Notes: generated by a model from the letters alone, not told the origin. 64,000 nucleotides of DNA from Conidiobolus coronatus NRRL 28638 (GCA_001566745.1 KQ964565.1:12666-76665); one strand, 5' to 3'; shown: positions 30,683 through 41,089, numbered from the stretch's first letter. Numbers and translations: made by a program.

Positions 30683-31195
30683 ATGGTTGAAATAAAACAG
30701 GAAAGACAAGAAGACCGTAAAGAAGTATATACAGTTAACAAGCTAGCGTTTAATCAAGAGGATGAAGCACTTCTTACCGATAAACTACGCAAGAGCCACA
30801 CGTTTGTACCAGAATTGTCATTAGTAGCGTGGGACAACAATGCAGTGATAGGCTATATTCTATTTACAAAAGTGTTCTTTGAGAAAGCTCCGCAACACAA
30901 AAGTTTGGCGCTAGCTCCCTTGTCGGTTCACCCTCAACACCAGAGAAAAGGTGTAGGTTCTTTGCTTATGAATGAAGGTATAAACCGTGCTCGCAAACTC
31001 GGCTATCAGTCTATAATTGTTCTCGGTCATAAAGATTATTATCGCAGATTCGGATTTCAAGATGCCTCTAATTGGAATATTGAGTCGCCTTTTGGATCCA
31101 ATTCGCAAGAATTTTTCAAAGTGATTGAGCTTGTGAAGGGAAATTTAGATACTGTGTGTGGGCAGCCAATATATGCTAAAGAGTTCTTACCATAG
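30683..31195 (+). CDS. GNAT-family N-acetyltransferase (YhbS-like)
   Basis: A complete 170-residue protein with ATG. Acyl-CoA-dependent N-acetyltransferase of the GNAT fold, acceptor unknown. The acetyl-CoA-binding signature is LSVHPQHQRKGVGSLLMNEG (Q/R-x-x-G-x-G). Other typical parts are WDNNAVIGYILFTKV, ARKLGYQSIIVLG and DYYRRFGF, the last strongly typical of the bacterial YhbS-type subgroup. Such small single-domain acetyltransferases are much commoner in bacteria, so lateral acquisition is possible, but codon use here is as AT-rich as its neighbours. It is isolated, with degenerate DNA on both sides, yet intact, which implies selection. Confidence 0.88.
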   Translation: MVEIKQERQEDRKEVYTVNKLAFNQEDEALLTDKLRKSHTFVPELSLVAWDNNAVIGYILFTKVFFEKAPQHKSLALAPLSVHPQHQRKGVGSLLMNEGINRARKLGYQSIIVLGHKDYYRRFGFQDASNWNIESPFGSNSQEFFKVIELVKGNLDTVCGQPIYAKEFLP

Positions 31196-33849
31196 CCAGA
31201 ATGCCTTCCATAGGTTTTGTTTTAAAACTACGTATTGTTATTATGCGCACTATTAATAATCAACTTACTTCTTCTAGTTTGAAAAATATATCATATGAAC
31301 ACAAGAATGTACCAAATGGAGTATATATTCTTATTAACACAGTGTCTGGTAAGCTGGGTTGCTTAACCACTTTTCAATTCAAACTAACTTTCCATTTCTA
31401 TAGAGCATTCGATTGTCAACAAAGGAATCTTTCGTTTAGCTTTTGCTTGTAGAACTATAGTTGATTATGCCACAGTTTAGTAGAAGATTTATTATAGAAG
31501 GCTGTAGGCTGCCCAGTCTTTTATCATTATTAGCTAAAGTCAAATTCTTAAATGTTAAAATGAAAAACACCAAAGGGAAAAGGGAGCGCTGAACATGAAC
31601 TGCCTGTGAAAATGCTCGGTGTAATTTTTTAACAGTGTTTAGAACACAAATTAGAAAATCAATCGAGGCTATGCCGAGGCTACTCCCAATTTTGGGTTGA
31701 AAACAACTTTATTACAAGGAGCAATGCACCCAGTACTACTAAAGCTATCTTTAAGGACGTATTTAATGAAATAGCAGGAAATGTATTTGATAAATTAAAT
31801 ACCCTGCGGTTTATACGGATCTGGACGATACTGCCTTGAGATTGAACAAAGTTTTTCTAAGTAAACTTTGATATCCCTAATACAACCACTGGCTGGTTCT
31901 GTGCTGTATACAACAAACTTGTCAAAGCTGAAGAGTATTGTAAAGAACACCATCTGATTTTGCCTATGCTAATTTCTCTAAAGATTATAAGAAAGCAATC
32001 TTCCTAGTAAGAGGAGCTAGTAATGTTGCTGCAATTGGGATAAAGTTTGAATACAAGTAGATCATTCATTCATGAGGAGGTTTCAAGCCATGGATTAATA
32101 AAAAATAACAAATTAAACCTTTGAAACACAAATGCCCGGGTGTATCAACCAATATAACGACTGAATTCCTGTATCTAAATCTATATATGCCAAGTTCCTG
32201 TGTAATTCCACGCTTTTGTGTTTAGCTATTTTAGATCCAATGCAACAACAGGAGCAGTGTTAGGGTTCGTTAAACCAAGAATTGTCATAACGCATTACAA
32301 TACTATTAAGAGATTTAACTATAACCAAACATAATAGACTCGTAGACTAACATGGTTACGATCATTAACATAACTTTTCCACCATCTTGTCGCCATGTAA
32401 TCCGCTACTGCCGTTAACTTGCTTCATAAGCTTCCCATAATCCTAATTGTTTGTAAATAATAGTAGCAAATTTGCGACCTTTAACTTAATACTAAATGCC
32501 CGCCTTTAGGTGATACAGTAGCGTCAAGACTACCAATATGGCTTGCAGTTGAACTATTTCCCTACTCTTATAATATAAAGCACCTGTTTTTGAATTATAA
32601 CTTTCACTAGATTCAACGTCGTAATTACCACTTCGACAACAGTTATGAGTTTAAGATTTTATCAAAGTTTCCTCAAATTATCAAAAGCAAATTATTAGCC
32701 CTTGTAACTAGAAACTCTATAAGGTGATGTTGCTTGGTTCAAGGCATGGAACTCTAACTGATTTAAAATATTGTTAGTTTCAGTATTAATGTTTGGTGAA
32801 ACAGCATCATTATCATTAAAGATGCTATCTATATCAAAAATTGCAGTATCTGGTCTTCAATATCGAGATATAAATCTAACTGCTCCTTATATTCAGCTAT
32901 TTTATGTTAAGTGAGATCCTCTATTGCAAAGATATTTAGTTGTCTTATAAACAAGGGTAAGGAACTATTTCTTGTCTTTAGGGTCTATACTAATAGTGCT
33001 GTTTTGAATTTATATATGAAGATTATGAGCGGCTCTACCTAGAGCTTGGGTTTAGTGATGGTTAACTTCACAATAAGCAGGTGGAGTACTTTGCTTGGCA
33101 ATATAGGGGCTAGGTCTTCCTCAGATACTAAATCAATATAGGTCGTAGTATCGTGGGTTTGAGTACCTATTTTTAGTAAATCACAAAGTGTCTTTAAATA
33201 GAAAATAACAAATTAAGCAACATGTGAAGTGGAAGTATTAGCAATCGACAACTAAAGCAATCCCTAATGGAGTATGCCCCTTTTTTAAACTTTGGCATTT
33301 GAGGCTCAAAGATATCTCAACTAACGTTTTTGCTCAACATTTTATTCGTTCAGTTATAAAGCCTAATTTACAAAAGAGTAACAGCTCACTTTTAACAAGA
33401 TACAAAAAATAAACCCGGGAGATTATAAAAGTGTCGAAGGCGTGATAAACAAAGTTGACTTTGATTTGGAATTTGATATGAAAATAAAGAGCAATAAATA
33501 AATCAGGCGTTTTTGGGGCATTTTATATAACAGATAATTTATTCTTCTCTCCCTGCCAAATATATTAAACGAGAAGAAAATATAAAAACAAGCTTGTAGG
33601 AGAGATACAAGTTTGATTGGGTTTGGGGGTGGTGTTGGTAAAACTGAAATAGTTAAAGCTTCAAACAAAAGATGAGCCACTGTTTACGAAGAAAAGGCAA
33701 ATTGATACTGAACATTTCTTAGGTTTGAAGAAAGGCGTTTTATACGGAGATTAAGAAGGATTTCAAGGGGTATAGAGAGAAGATTGCCTGTCTATTATTA
33801 AGGTTAAGTATTGAAATGTCGTTCTTTATCTTTCTTTTAAGTGACCATA
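31196..33849. other. 2.6 kb of degenerate sequence with orphan fragments
   Basis: No intact gene. Plus-strand coding-like pieces occur near 31,880 (FDIPNTTTGWFCAVYNKLVK) and, one frame over, near 31,960 (YANFSKDYKKAIFLVRGASN), which together look like one unknown protein broken by a frameshift. A minus-strand piece near 33,170 reads GTQTHDTTTYIDLVSEEDLA and is equally unplaced. The other open stretches (31,201-31,452 and 33,423-33,680) show nothing recognisable. Confidence 0.35.
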
Positions 33850-35400
33850 TCTATAACGGAAGGCAGTTTTTCATTCATTACCAGGTTTAATTCTAATCAG
33901 GTTATAAGCATGTTTTAAATCAAGAGTTTGTCCAGTAAAACTAGTTAATTGCATTTCTACCAGAGTATTACAAATTGAGAGTTGCGCCGGGATCAATAAG
34001 TGCGGTATACTCATTTGTTGAGTAGAAATATGAAAATTAAAAACAGATTTTTGACATAGCGTACGTAACTCATAGTTAAGCTTTTAGAGCTGTGATTACA
34101 CAGACGTAGGCGGTTCAGAGTTAAGAAAAAATCGAAAAGTCACAATAAGTGGTAACTCTTCGAAGCTGGAGATGGTCAAGTTAATATTATAGGGATTTGA
34201 GTGTTTTGCCCAAATAGATAAAATATAACTACCTTTAACATGAAAAAGCATTTGTGGTTATTTCATTTATTTAAAAAATATACTTGGAATCTGTTTTCAT
34301 GCAATAGTATCTAGTAGTTTGTTTGTTAAAGCTGGGTCAGTATGTTTACCCTTTTCGCTAATAATATAGTCTAAGAATTGAATAGAGCTACGAAATAAGG
34401 CGTATTTAGTTTCCTATAATCTACACAGAATCTTGTAGTTTCCATCTTTCTTCTTTACCAAAACTACAGGAAATGCGCAGGGTGAGTTGGATGGCCGGAT
34501 CACTTTATTATTTAGCATCTCATCAATTAGTTCTCGTTCTTTGATTAAGTCTTTATAGCATTTTCGGTAAGGCCTACAGGCTATAGGATCTTTACCTTCT
34601 GCATTGATATTGTGTTTTACTAGTGTTGCCAATGTCTATTTGCAATCCCTCGTAACCTGCTACTGCTTTTGTTTCTGAACTTGCTGTTTAGTCTTTTGAG
34701 CTGTCTTTTGAGCTATATTATTCGAGATAATTAAGCCACAACAACCACCGTCTACAATAGCTTCAATTTCCCTATTATTTATTTTTACTATTGTTGTTGT
34801 GTTACTGGTATCAGTCCATATAAATTTCGCAGAGTCTTGTAATTCGAACAGTAGTTTTTCAACAGATGGTTTACGTGCTTCTTTTGCTTTAGTGGGCAGG
34901 TTGGACCATATACTAGGCATGCGGAATGATTGGTTATAGTTTTAGTTTCTTCTCTTGTATCTGCTATTAATACTTGGTTTCAGCACAGATCGCCTCTATG
35001 GTGGCGCTATTTACATTTACTACAGGGTGTAAACTTAGCTGAAGTTCTATATCTATCCACATTTGAGTGTTTTTGAAGTTTGTGCTTTGCTTCTATGTAC
35101 CGAGGGCGCGTGAATAGAATACTCTTTCCATTCTCTGATGAATTTCATTAGAGCTGCTAATGGTAGTTGTCTATTTTGTATTCCTATTATGAATAACTTC
35201 ACTAACTCGTTATCACAGCCCATTGAAGATTGATGACTAAACCAGATTGATGCTTCTCCTGTTAGGTAATCCGAGAAAAAATTGGCAGCGGTTTATGTCC
35301 GACCAGCCATTCCTATTTGAGTCTTGATTAAATCTTGCTATGAATGGGATTGCTTCTTCTTTTTGAATTGAATACGATGAAGTATTTGACGATGCCCGTT
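33850..35400 (-). mobile_element. Ty3/gypsy relic(s), rearranged
   Basis: Read leftwards: gag-like sequence (SDYLTGEASIWFSHQS near 35,260), a zinc-knuckle remnant (CSKCK..HHRGDLC near 35,010), the retropepsin region at 34,920-34,660 with REIEAIVDGGCCGLIIS, where the catalytic DTG is DGG, the start of reverse transcriptase at 34,632-34,414 (DEMLNNKVIRPSNSPCAFP, VVLVKKKDGNYKI), then abruptly the late RT block IQFLDYIISEKGKHTDPAL at about 34,350. Near 33,950 the early RT block LDLKHAYNLIRIKPGNE appears out of order. So either one element was internally deleted next to a second copy, or it was scrambled. No LTRs found. Confidence 0.8.
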
Positions 35401-35535
35401 CTACCAACTAAGCGAGAAATTTGAGCTCCCGTGCAATAAAAACTAATTGCCACGGCAAATCAATCATCCTTAGCAACTTTGTTGCAGCTCAATTCTTAGC
35501 AATTCATTGAAAGAACTAGCTAATAGAAAAGTGCC

Positions 35536-36813
35536 TTATAAAATATCAGACGCGCTGTCCGAACTGTGAGGGGCAGGAACAATTAATCTTTTCCAAAGCC
35601 TCCTTCTCGTAAAGCTGTTCATATACGGCTGATTACTCGGGTGATTCCACTGCGGGTCAGAGTAGATCCAACCTTCATTCTTTAGCGCAATAGGTTGGCA
35701 CCATAGATAGTCAATTATTGCAGAACTTTCTTCTTTCCATTCAAAACCCTTAGGCGGGGTGAGAGGGTCGTCCAAAGGCTCAAGGCTGGTCAGAGTCCAA
35801 TTAGGGCGCTCTAAATGTAGAGTACGAGGTTGCCAACCCAAGCCGACCCACCAGCGCTCATTTTCAAAGTAGTAAAAGTGTCTTTGAATCTCATTCATAG
35901 AATTTCTCCTAAACCTAATCTTCGTATTCTCGATTATATCTGATTTGATAAAGCGGGCAGAATAGAGTAAAATAGCCATTACCAAGGGGTGATTGCAGAG
36001 TAGTAGGCCACAGCCAGCGACCAATGCCAAATATTTGAAGCTCAAATAGTCTAAGCCAAGCCCCGTTGCTAGAATGCTGATAGGCAAGCCGTAAACTAGT
36101 GCTTTTTGCACCTTTTCTTGTTTACTTATGTAATAGTCCCAGTTGTTAAAAGTGTCATATAAATCAATATAGCTCCCCATGAAATTTTGGATGAATTGGA
36201 AATTTAGAGCATATTCCTTTACAGATAACATAGATTGTACCCTGAGCTCTTTTTGACAACATTGGCTACCTTGAATATTTTTACGGTTTGCTGATAAAGC
36301 TACCTTTGATAAAAGAGCCAGCTGCAAGAGAATTAGCACGGCTTTGAAGTAAAATACAAATATCAAGTATCCCCCTATTATTAACCACGTCAACTTAGGC
36401 CTTTCCCAAGTTAATATAGTTAACATGACGGATTGTGTTTGCCTCATAAAAGTCACTCTATTCAGAAATTTGGTCAAGTTTTGAGGAGTGGTAGTAAATA
36501 AATTTAATACTGGTTGATCCCTAGACTTCTTCAAATATTCTTCGTGTTGCTGGGCAGTAGAAAATAATTGTGTTAAAAAGGATGGGGTATCAGATGGAGA
36601 ATTTACCAGAGCATTATTTAATATTGAAGGACATAAAAGGGAATCGTCATTCTTTTTTAACATAGTTAATCTGCACCGCGGGTGACAAACATAGTTACAA
36701 TATTGGCAACTATATCCTTGAAGAATTAAACCCCACAAAAACCCTTTGCAGTAATCGCAATAGGTAGGCTTATGGAAGGTAGTAATTTGAAACTGGTGTG
36801 GGGTTTTAGACAT
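35536..36813 (-). CDS. C1-domain plus Pex24p/dysferlin-domain membrane protein (Pex30-like)
   Basis: The 425-residue protein begins with a C1 (diacylglycerol/phorbol-ester type) zinc finger: His6, Cys19/Cys22, Cys36/Cys39, His44, Cys47 and Cys61, the last spacing longer than the usual seven. Hydrophobic segments follow at about 142-168 and 243-285, then at about 320 the dysferlin N-type motif YFENERWWVGLGWQPRTL with ERPNWT, then PPKGFEWKEES and the C-terminal DysFC part (NEGWIYSDPQW, RRRLWKRLIVP). Proteins of the Pex24p/Pex30 family are ER membrane proteins with reticulon-like segments that act at ER-peroxisome contact sites; that role is inferred. C1 fused to this module is known in some fungi, by my recollection. 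The ATG is followed 6 bases upstream by an unrelated short frame. Intact. Confidence 0.85.
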   Translation of the reverse strand: MSKTPHQFQITTFHKPTYCDYCKGFLWGLILQGYSCQYCNYVCHPRCRLTMLKKNDDSLLCPSILNNALVNSPSDTPSFLTQLFSTAQQHEEYLKKSRDQPVLNLFTTTPQNLTKFLNRVTFMRQTQSVMLTILTWERPKLTWLIIGGYLIFVFYFKAVLILLQLALLSKVALSANRKNIQGSQCCQKELRVQSMLSVKEYALNFQFIQNFMGSYIDLYDTFNNWDYYISKQEKVQKALVYGLPISILATGLGLDYLSFKYLALVAGCGLLLCNHPLVMAILLYSARFIKSDIIENTKIRFRRNSMNEIQRHFYYFENERWWVGLGWQPRTLHLERPNWTLTSLEPLDDPLTPPKGFEWKEESSAIIDYLWCQPIALKNEGWIYSDPQWNHPSNQPYMNSFTRRRLWKRLIVPAPHSSDSASDIL

Positions 36814-36819
36814 TTCTAC

Positions 36820-37240
36820 TTATAAGCTTTTTATTAGTGAAAAATTCAAATACTCTTCGTATATTTCTTCGTGCTTCTTCATAATTTCAGGGTTGTTGAT
36901 GAGAATAGGAATCATATTTCTTTTTAACACGTAAATTCCGAATACTACTTCACGCCCATGAAGATTGACTTGGATAGTTAGTTCTTTACCACCCGGTATA
37001 ATAGTCAACCAAGAATCGCATAAATAAGGCTCGTAGTCCCACTTACGATAGACTACCGACACATATTCTTTTGTCTCCTCAGGTATGATAATTTTTAAAT
37101 TATAGTCAGACAGATTTTTTTTTCTATTCTAACCCAACCGATATATTATTCTTCTCATAATTGTACTCATATCCTGGAGGAGTATCTGTGATAATTTGGA
37201 TCTGATGTTCTATGTTGTCGTATAAAAACATTGTCATCGA
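36820..37240 (-). pseudogene. Unknown protein, 3' part with a frameshift
   Basis: An 80-codon frame (YRKWDYEPYLCDSWLTIIPG, QVNLHGREVVFGIYVLKRNM) continues upstream, in another frame, as IEHQIQIITDTPPGYEYNYEK. The frames meet at an A-rich/T-rich homopolymer (37,117-37,125). Together they look like about 140 residues of one protein lacking its beginning. I do not recognise the family. It ends 7 bases upstream of the ATG of the C1/dysferlin gene on the same strand. Confidence 0.4.
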
Positions 37241-37403
37241 TTACCATACCAGAAATTTTGTAATAATCACTTTACAAGAAGAGAGTTAAAGAAAGGGGCC
37301 ACCCACAATTTTCCGCTGTATAACCCGATCTCCTTGCAGTCGAGGCGGCGATGAAAGCTAGGCTTTCAATAGAGATTGCCATAAAGGGCAATCATTTTCA
37401 GCG

Positions 37404-37742
37404 TTATTCCCGGAAAAGGAAATTTAAGGTGAAAAATAACAACGATTTGTCTTCTTGCACAATAAGAATTACATTAGTTGATGTATTACTAACTACTATA
37501 TAAGGGTTTGCACTTACTGTCTCACCACCAACCAGCACACTCATCTTAGTGGCACCATGAACATCAATGCCCGAGACAAGATTAAACCCAAGTAAATCCA
37601 AAGTTGTTTGACTGGGTATGGTACCTCTTCCTGTACAATTTATTTCATGGATTTTATTCATACCTTCTTTCTGAAATTCTTCCCATTCTTCGGGACTTCG
37701 ATCGATCTTTGCAGGGGTTTCGATAGATATTTCTTGGTTCAT
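37404..37742 (-). CDS. Small hypothetical protein
   Basis: A complete 112-codon frame with ATG. It begins MNQEISIETPAKIDRSPEEW and is soluble, with two short beta-type stretches (DLLGFNLVSGIDVHGATKMS, NPYIVVSNTSTNVILIV) and a hydrophobic end. No domain recognised, no paralog in the window. Could be the remnant of a larger gene; coding status is uncertain. Confidence 0.4.
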   Translation of the reverse strand: MNQEISIETPAKIDRSPEEWEEFQKEGMNKIHEINCTGRGTIPSQTTLDLLGFNLVSGIDVHGATKMSVLVGGETVSANPYIVVSNTSTNVILIVQEDKSLLFFTLNFLFRE

Positions 37743-37944
37743 TAAAAGTAAGTTTACTTAAATGCATTGTAATATGTCAAGATATGTTACCATATTCACC
37801 AAAGACTTAATTATTGTTAATACACTCATATATTCGAGAGTTCTCAAAATTACATAAATTGCGTTTAAATAAACTACGATCAACGATCTCAATTGTTAAG
37901 GTTAATATAGAGATATTTAATATAATAGTATTTAGTGTAAAGTA

Positions 37945-38694
37945 CTATATTTCAAGAATAGCAAGTGAAGATGGGTTAGCAGTTACAGCTTGAACACTTA
38001 ATTGATTCAAAGCAGTTACGTCTGAAGTGATTTCAATAGTTTCTTCACATTCTACCAATGTATTGGTGCTATCAAGTTCAAAATACATAATCTCTCCTCC
38101 AAAGAGAGCAATAGCAACTTGTCTATAATTGGTAGCGGCATGTAAAATAATTCTTTGATTAGGAGGTTTCCATTCATTTACTTTACCATTACCGTAAATA
38201 CGTCTAATACCATGAGAGTGAATTTGAAGAATGCCATCAGGACCAATTTGTTGAAGAGCAATTATAGGAACAGTCGTAAGTAAATCAGAGCCCGTAACTT
38301 CTTCAACTGTATCGCCAATAGAGAGTACTAAAATGGCATTGGCAAAAGAAACAACAATATATGTATCATGAGGGGAGCTTGAGTTAAGTTTAGTAGTCCA
38401 TACGGCGCTAGGGTGAACTTGAAGATCTGAAACAGCCATCCCAGTGACTTCTAAACCGTGGCGAAAAATTCTGAAAGAGGAGCGGTTACCTCTGCCACAT
38501 AACGAGTAAATTTGAGGAGAGTCTTCTTCCGTTAAGTTGTGCAATTGACTATAAATACTGGGTGATGAATTTAAAACTTCATCTACAAGTGCTAGATTAG
38601 TTAACTCTCTAGGCATAAAGTTAACTTTAGGGAATTTCTTTCTAAGGGGATAGTCAGCACTATTCCAGGTTAAATCAAATGTTACAATGGACAT
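37945..38694 (-). pseudogene. SF3B3/Rse1 central fragment with an internal deletion
   Basis: SF3B3 (Rse1) is a 1200-residue beta-propeller protein of the U2 snRNP SF3b complex. This 249-codon frame, with ATG, covers only about a fifth of it. After a non-homologous first 24 residues it reads ELTNLALVDEVLNSSPSIYS, SPQIYSLCGRGNRSSFRIFR, HGLEVTGMAVSDLQ, VLSIGDTVEEVTGSDLL, IRRIYGNGKVNEWKPPNQR and RQVAIALFGGEIMYFELD, all in the expected order. Near its end, EITSDVTALN is followed at once by QLSVQAVTANPSSLAILEI; in SF3B3 these two stretches are separated by about 30-35 residues, so an in-frame deletion is present. The rest of the protein is missing at both ends. Clearly not a working spliceosome subunit; a truncated duplicate. 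Confidence 0.8.
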
Positions 38695-38897
38695 GTAAGA
38701 TTAAAAGAGAGAGATAAGAAAGATTCAACACTTTTCAGACACACAATATTCTAATAATAGAGTAATAAAGATATTCATTGATATTATACCCTGGTATGTC
38801 CATGGGGGATGCTAGGTATAAATTTAGTTTTGTGATAATTAAAATTGATACCCTATATCATTCTATTATTCAAATTCCTAGACATGAATTTATTATA

Positions 38898-39202
38898 ATG
38901 AATGGAAAAGTGATTACCTGGTATTTACTAATTATTTATTATTTGCTCCACTTTTGACTGGAACCGCTGATCTTCAACCAACTACAATTGAAAAAATTAC
39001 ATTTTTAGGTTCGAAAGCAGAAGAATTACAGCCAAACATTATATGTTCACCGTGTTTATCTGATGGCTTATTTAAATTAACTACTTCTAACATTGCATTA
39101 TACATTGTGGTCTGCTCCTTTTTGTTGTTGCTGCTTGTTATTCACAAAATATTTAAAAGATACTCGAATATCTTTACTAATGCATATAAGCTTCACGAGT
39201 AA
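38898..39202 (+). CDS. Possible small single-pass membrane protein (frameshifted)
   Basis: An ATG at 38,898 starts MNGKVITWYLLIIYYLLH, which looks like a secretion signal, but this frame stops at 38,955. One base away the next frame carries on as LTGTADLQPTTIEKITFLGS, a CSPC motif, a strong membrane segment (IALYIVVCSFLLLLLVI) and a short basic tail ending at 39,202. Joined, this would be a type I membrane protein of about 100 residues. The break is at a run of four t. No family recognised. Either a pseudogene or an indel; the combination of signal, ectodomain, anchor and basic stop-transfer is the only evidence. Confidence 0.35.
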
Positions 39203-39378
39203 ACGTTTGGGGAATCAACAAAAAGTGTAGCTTCTTCTAGCCAACCTATGAAAGAATCATGTACTTCCGCATAGTCTTTGAGTCTGTTATCAAAACAAGC
39301 TACTGTGGTATACTTATTGTTGACTTTTAGTCTGCTGATGCCATATGCTGCTAATTTTAATAACTCATGCTCCTAGCT
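39199..39378 (-). pseudogene. Orphan coding fragment
   Basis: The minus strand carries about 59 codons ending at a stop (LLKLAAYGISRLKVNNKYTT, DYAEVHDSFIGWLEEATLF). The composition is protein-like and I could not name the family. It overlaps the end of the small membrane-protein frame on the other strand. Confidence 0.3.
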
Positions 39379-39410
39379 GAGACCGCTTCGCCGCTAATTA
39401 TTCATTTGAA

Positions 39411-39686
39411 TTGTGCACTATCTATACCATTAGCCGAAATATGTGTGGTAGGTGTGACTTTATGACCACCGCTGGGGGAGGATGCGCTAGTTTTTCTATG
39501 CAATCTAATCTACGTGGGCATTCAGTAGATATTGTTAAAAATGATTTCTTTGTGGATCCCCGACAAACAGATGGTGAGCTACTTTGGCCAGAGAAGTGGA
39601 GTAGATACTTTCAGTCGGGTTGTACTTTATTAATTAAAGCATTAATTGTTATTTACAAAATAAGATTGCGAAGAATCAAACGATAA
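39411..39686 (+). CDS. Unrecognised short ORF
   Basis: A 91-codon plus-strand frame beginning at or near an ATG-like context (NMCGRCDFMTTAGGGCASFS) and ending in a basic helix (VIYKIRLRRIKR). It is cysteine-rich at the start, but not in a pattern I can assign to a zinc finger family. Coding status doubtful. Confidence 0.25.
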   Translation: MCTIYTISRNMCGRCDFMTTAGGGCASFSMQSNLRGHSVDIVKNDFFVDPRQTDGELLWPEKWSRYFQSGCTLLIKALIVIYKIRLRRIKR

Positions 39687-40286
39687 AGTCAGATACCAGG
39701 GAAGGTCTAATACTGAATCTTGACACTTTTAATATAAAAGCGATAATTTAGATAGGGCTGGTATTAAAAGACTATCTAGATAAAGATTATAATCAAGAAG
39801 TAGAGGGAAATGATGTTTCATCTCCTACTAGTGGCACCATACTAAAACTAATTATTTTAGAGAACAAGGTAAAGCAAATGAAGCTGAAGAGTGCTTTGTA
39901 TCCTATAACGACCCTTATTTGAAAAAGTTGCTAAGGATGGGATAGTGAATAGCATAGTGAGAGTTCGATTTCACGGGGAAAGTTCAAGTTGTTTCTATAT
40001 TTTAATAAAGTTAAACGCCCCTTCCAAGACATCAAAAAATCTTTATACAAGAAAAAGTTCAACAAGCCGGATCCCCACCACCAAATATCGCCCTCAATCC
40101 GATGATAGGCCTCAAATGTTACACCTGTCCAAGTCCGTAATCCAAAAAAGACAATTTCTACACAAACACAGCATTCGGTGCTTACCACTTCACCCACAAA
40201 AATGTAACTAGGGATAGACACTTTATTAAAGCCTTCTCTAACGCGTCTTTTTAAGCTATATTTCTAATTCTCTTATTTGGGAATTA
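39687..40286. other. Degenerate interval
   Basis: Open stretches overlap on both strands at 39,931-40,221. Neither shows a recognisable domain and I cannot choose between them. Confidence 0.35.
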
Positions 40287-40935
40287 CTAGCATGTTGGGG
40301 TTGGTGAAAATAAAGGGATTGGTTTAAATTCTATTTTATTTAATTCTTTCAATTTATCATGAAAGTTATTTGCTAATTTTAAGTCACTATGTAAAACAGC
40401 TTTTTGACCTTGTAACAAGTTTGTTATCTGGTGTGGAAAATCTTTATAAGTCCATTTAAAAAATGATGGATGATCATTATTCTCATTTGTGAACTTAACA
40501 TTTACATATAAATTATAATTCTCAGGATACCAACTAGTATTACTCAATGTCACAGCTTGAATAAGCTTATTAATGTTGTTATCTATTGAAGCTATATAGT
40601 TTTCAATAGTCATCTTTGAGTCAAACTTAATTATATTAAAGTTAACTCTTTCATAATGGAAGTTTTGAAAACGATAGGACCATACATCAAATGCCTTCAT
40701 TGCTTGATCATATTTATCGCTAACTAGGTCAAATTGAGCGTTTAGCTTAATTTGCCTTAATTCTTGTCCTATACCAGGTGGCCTATACCAGGTGGCCTAT
40801 ACCAGGTGGCCTATACCAGGTGGCCTATACCATGTGGAATTGATTGATCATTTTCATCACTTACACTTAACATGTCGCCTATATAATTAGCAAAAGTAAT
40901 TTGTTGAGAATTTCGAGTTTTGTATTTCAGTAATG
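40287..40935 (-). pseudogene. Unknown protein gene interrupted by a 14-bp tandem repeat
   Basis: The 137-codon downstream frame (AFDVWSYRFQNFHYERVNFN, NNINKLIQAVTLSN) continues upstream through QELRQIKLNAQFDLVSDKYD to the repeat at 40,768-40,837. Beyond it, in the frame that a single repeat copy would connect, lies KTRNSQQITFANYIGD and DENDQSIPHGIG. The five-copy array adds 56 bases, which is not a multiple of three, and puts stops in frame. A further stop lies before PPLLKYKT, so the beginning is lost. I do not recognise the family. Confidence 0.5.
40768..40837. repeat. 14-bp tandem repeat, five copies
   Basis: cctataccaggtgg is present four times without mismatch, followed by a fifth copy with t for g (cctataccatgtgg). 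Because 14 is not a multiple of three, copy-number change toggles the reading frame of the minus-strand gene in which it lies. Confidence 0.95.
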
Positions 40936-41089
40936 GAGGCTTTTATTCTACCTAAATACTCAACAATAACCTACCTGTCGTTAAGCAGCCGTATATCTAG
41001 AGCATTTGGCTTGAGGGTAGACCCAGTGTCAAATTCTTACACTCAATTATCTCGATTTGTTTATTTTTTGATTTTACTAATTGTTTAAA

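Noticed and set aside
35385-35445. tRNA-like stretch on the minus strand (GCTTAGTTGGTAGAAC resembling a D-arm/A box)
   Set aside because: Acceptor stem pairing and a T-arm/B box could not be found at the right distance, and the location next to gag-like sequence suggests coincidence or retroelement sequence.
37117-37145. Possible mini-intron joining the two frames of the unknown gene at 36,820-37,240
   Set aside because: The interval is too short for a spliceosomal intron, with no branch point; a frameshift at the homopolymer is simpler.
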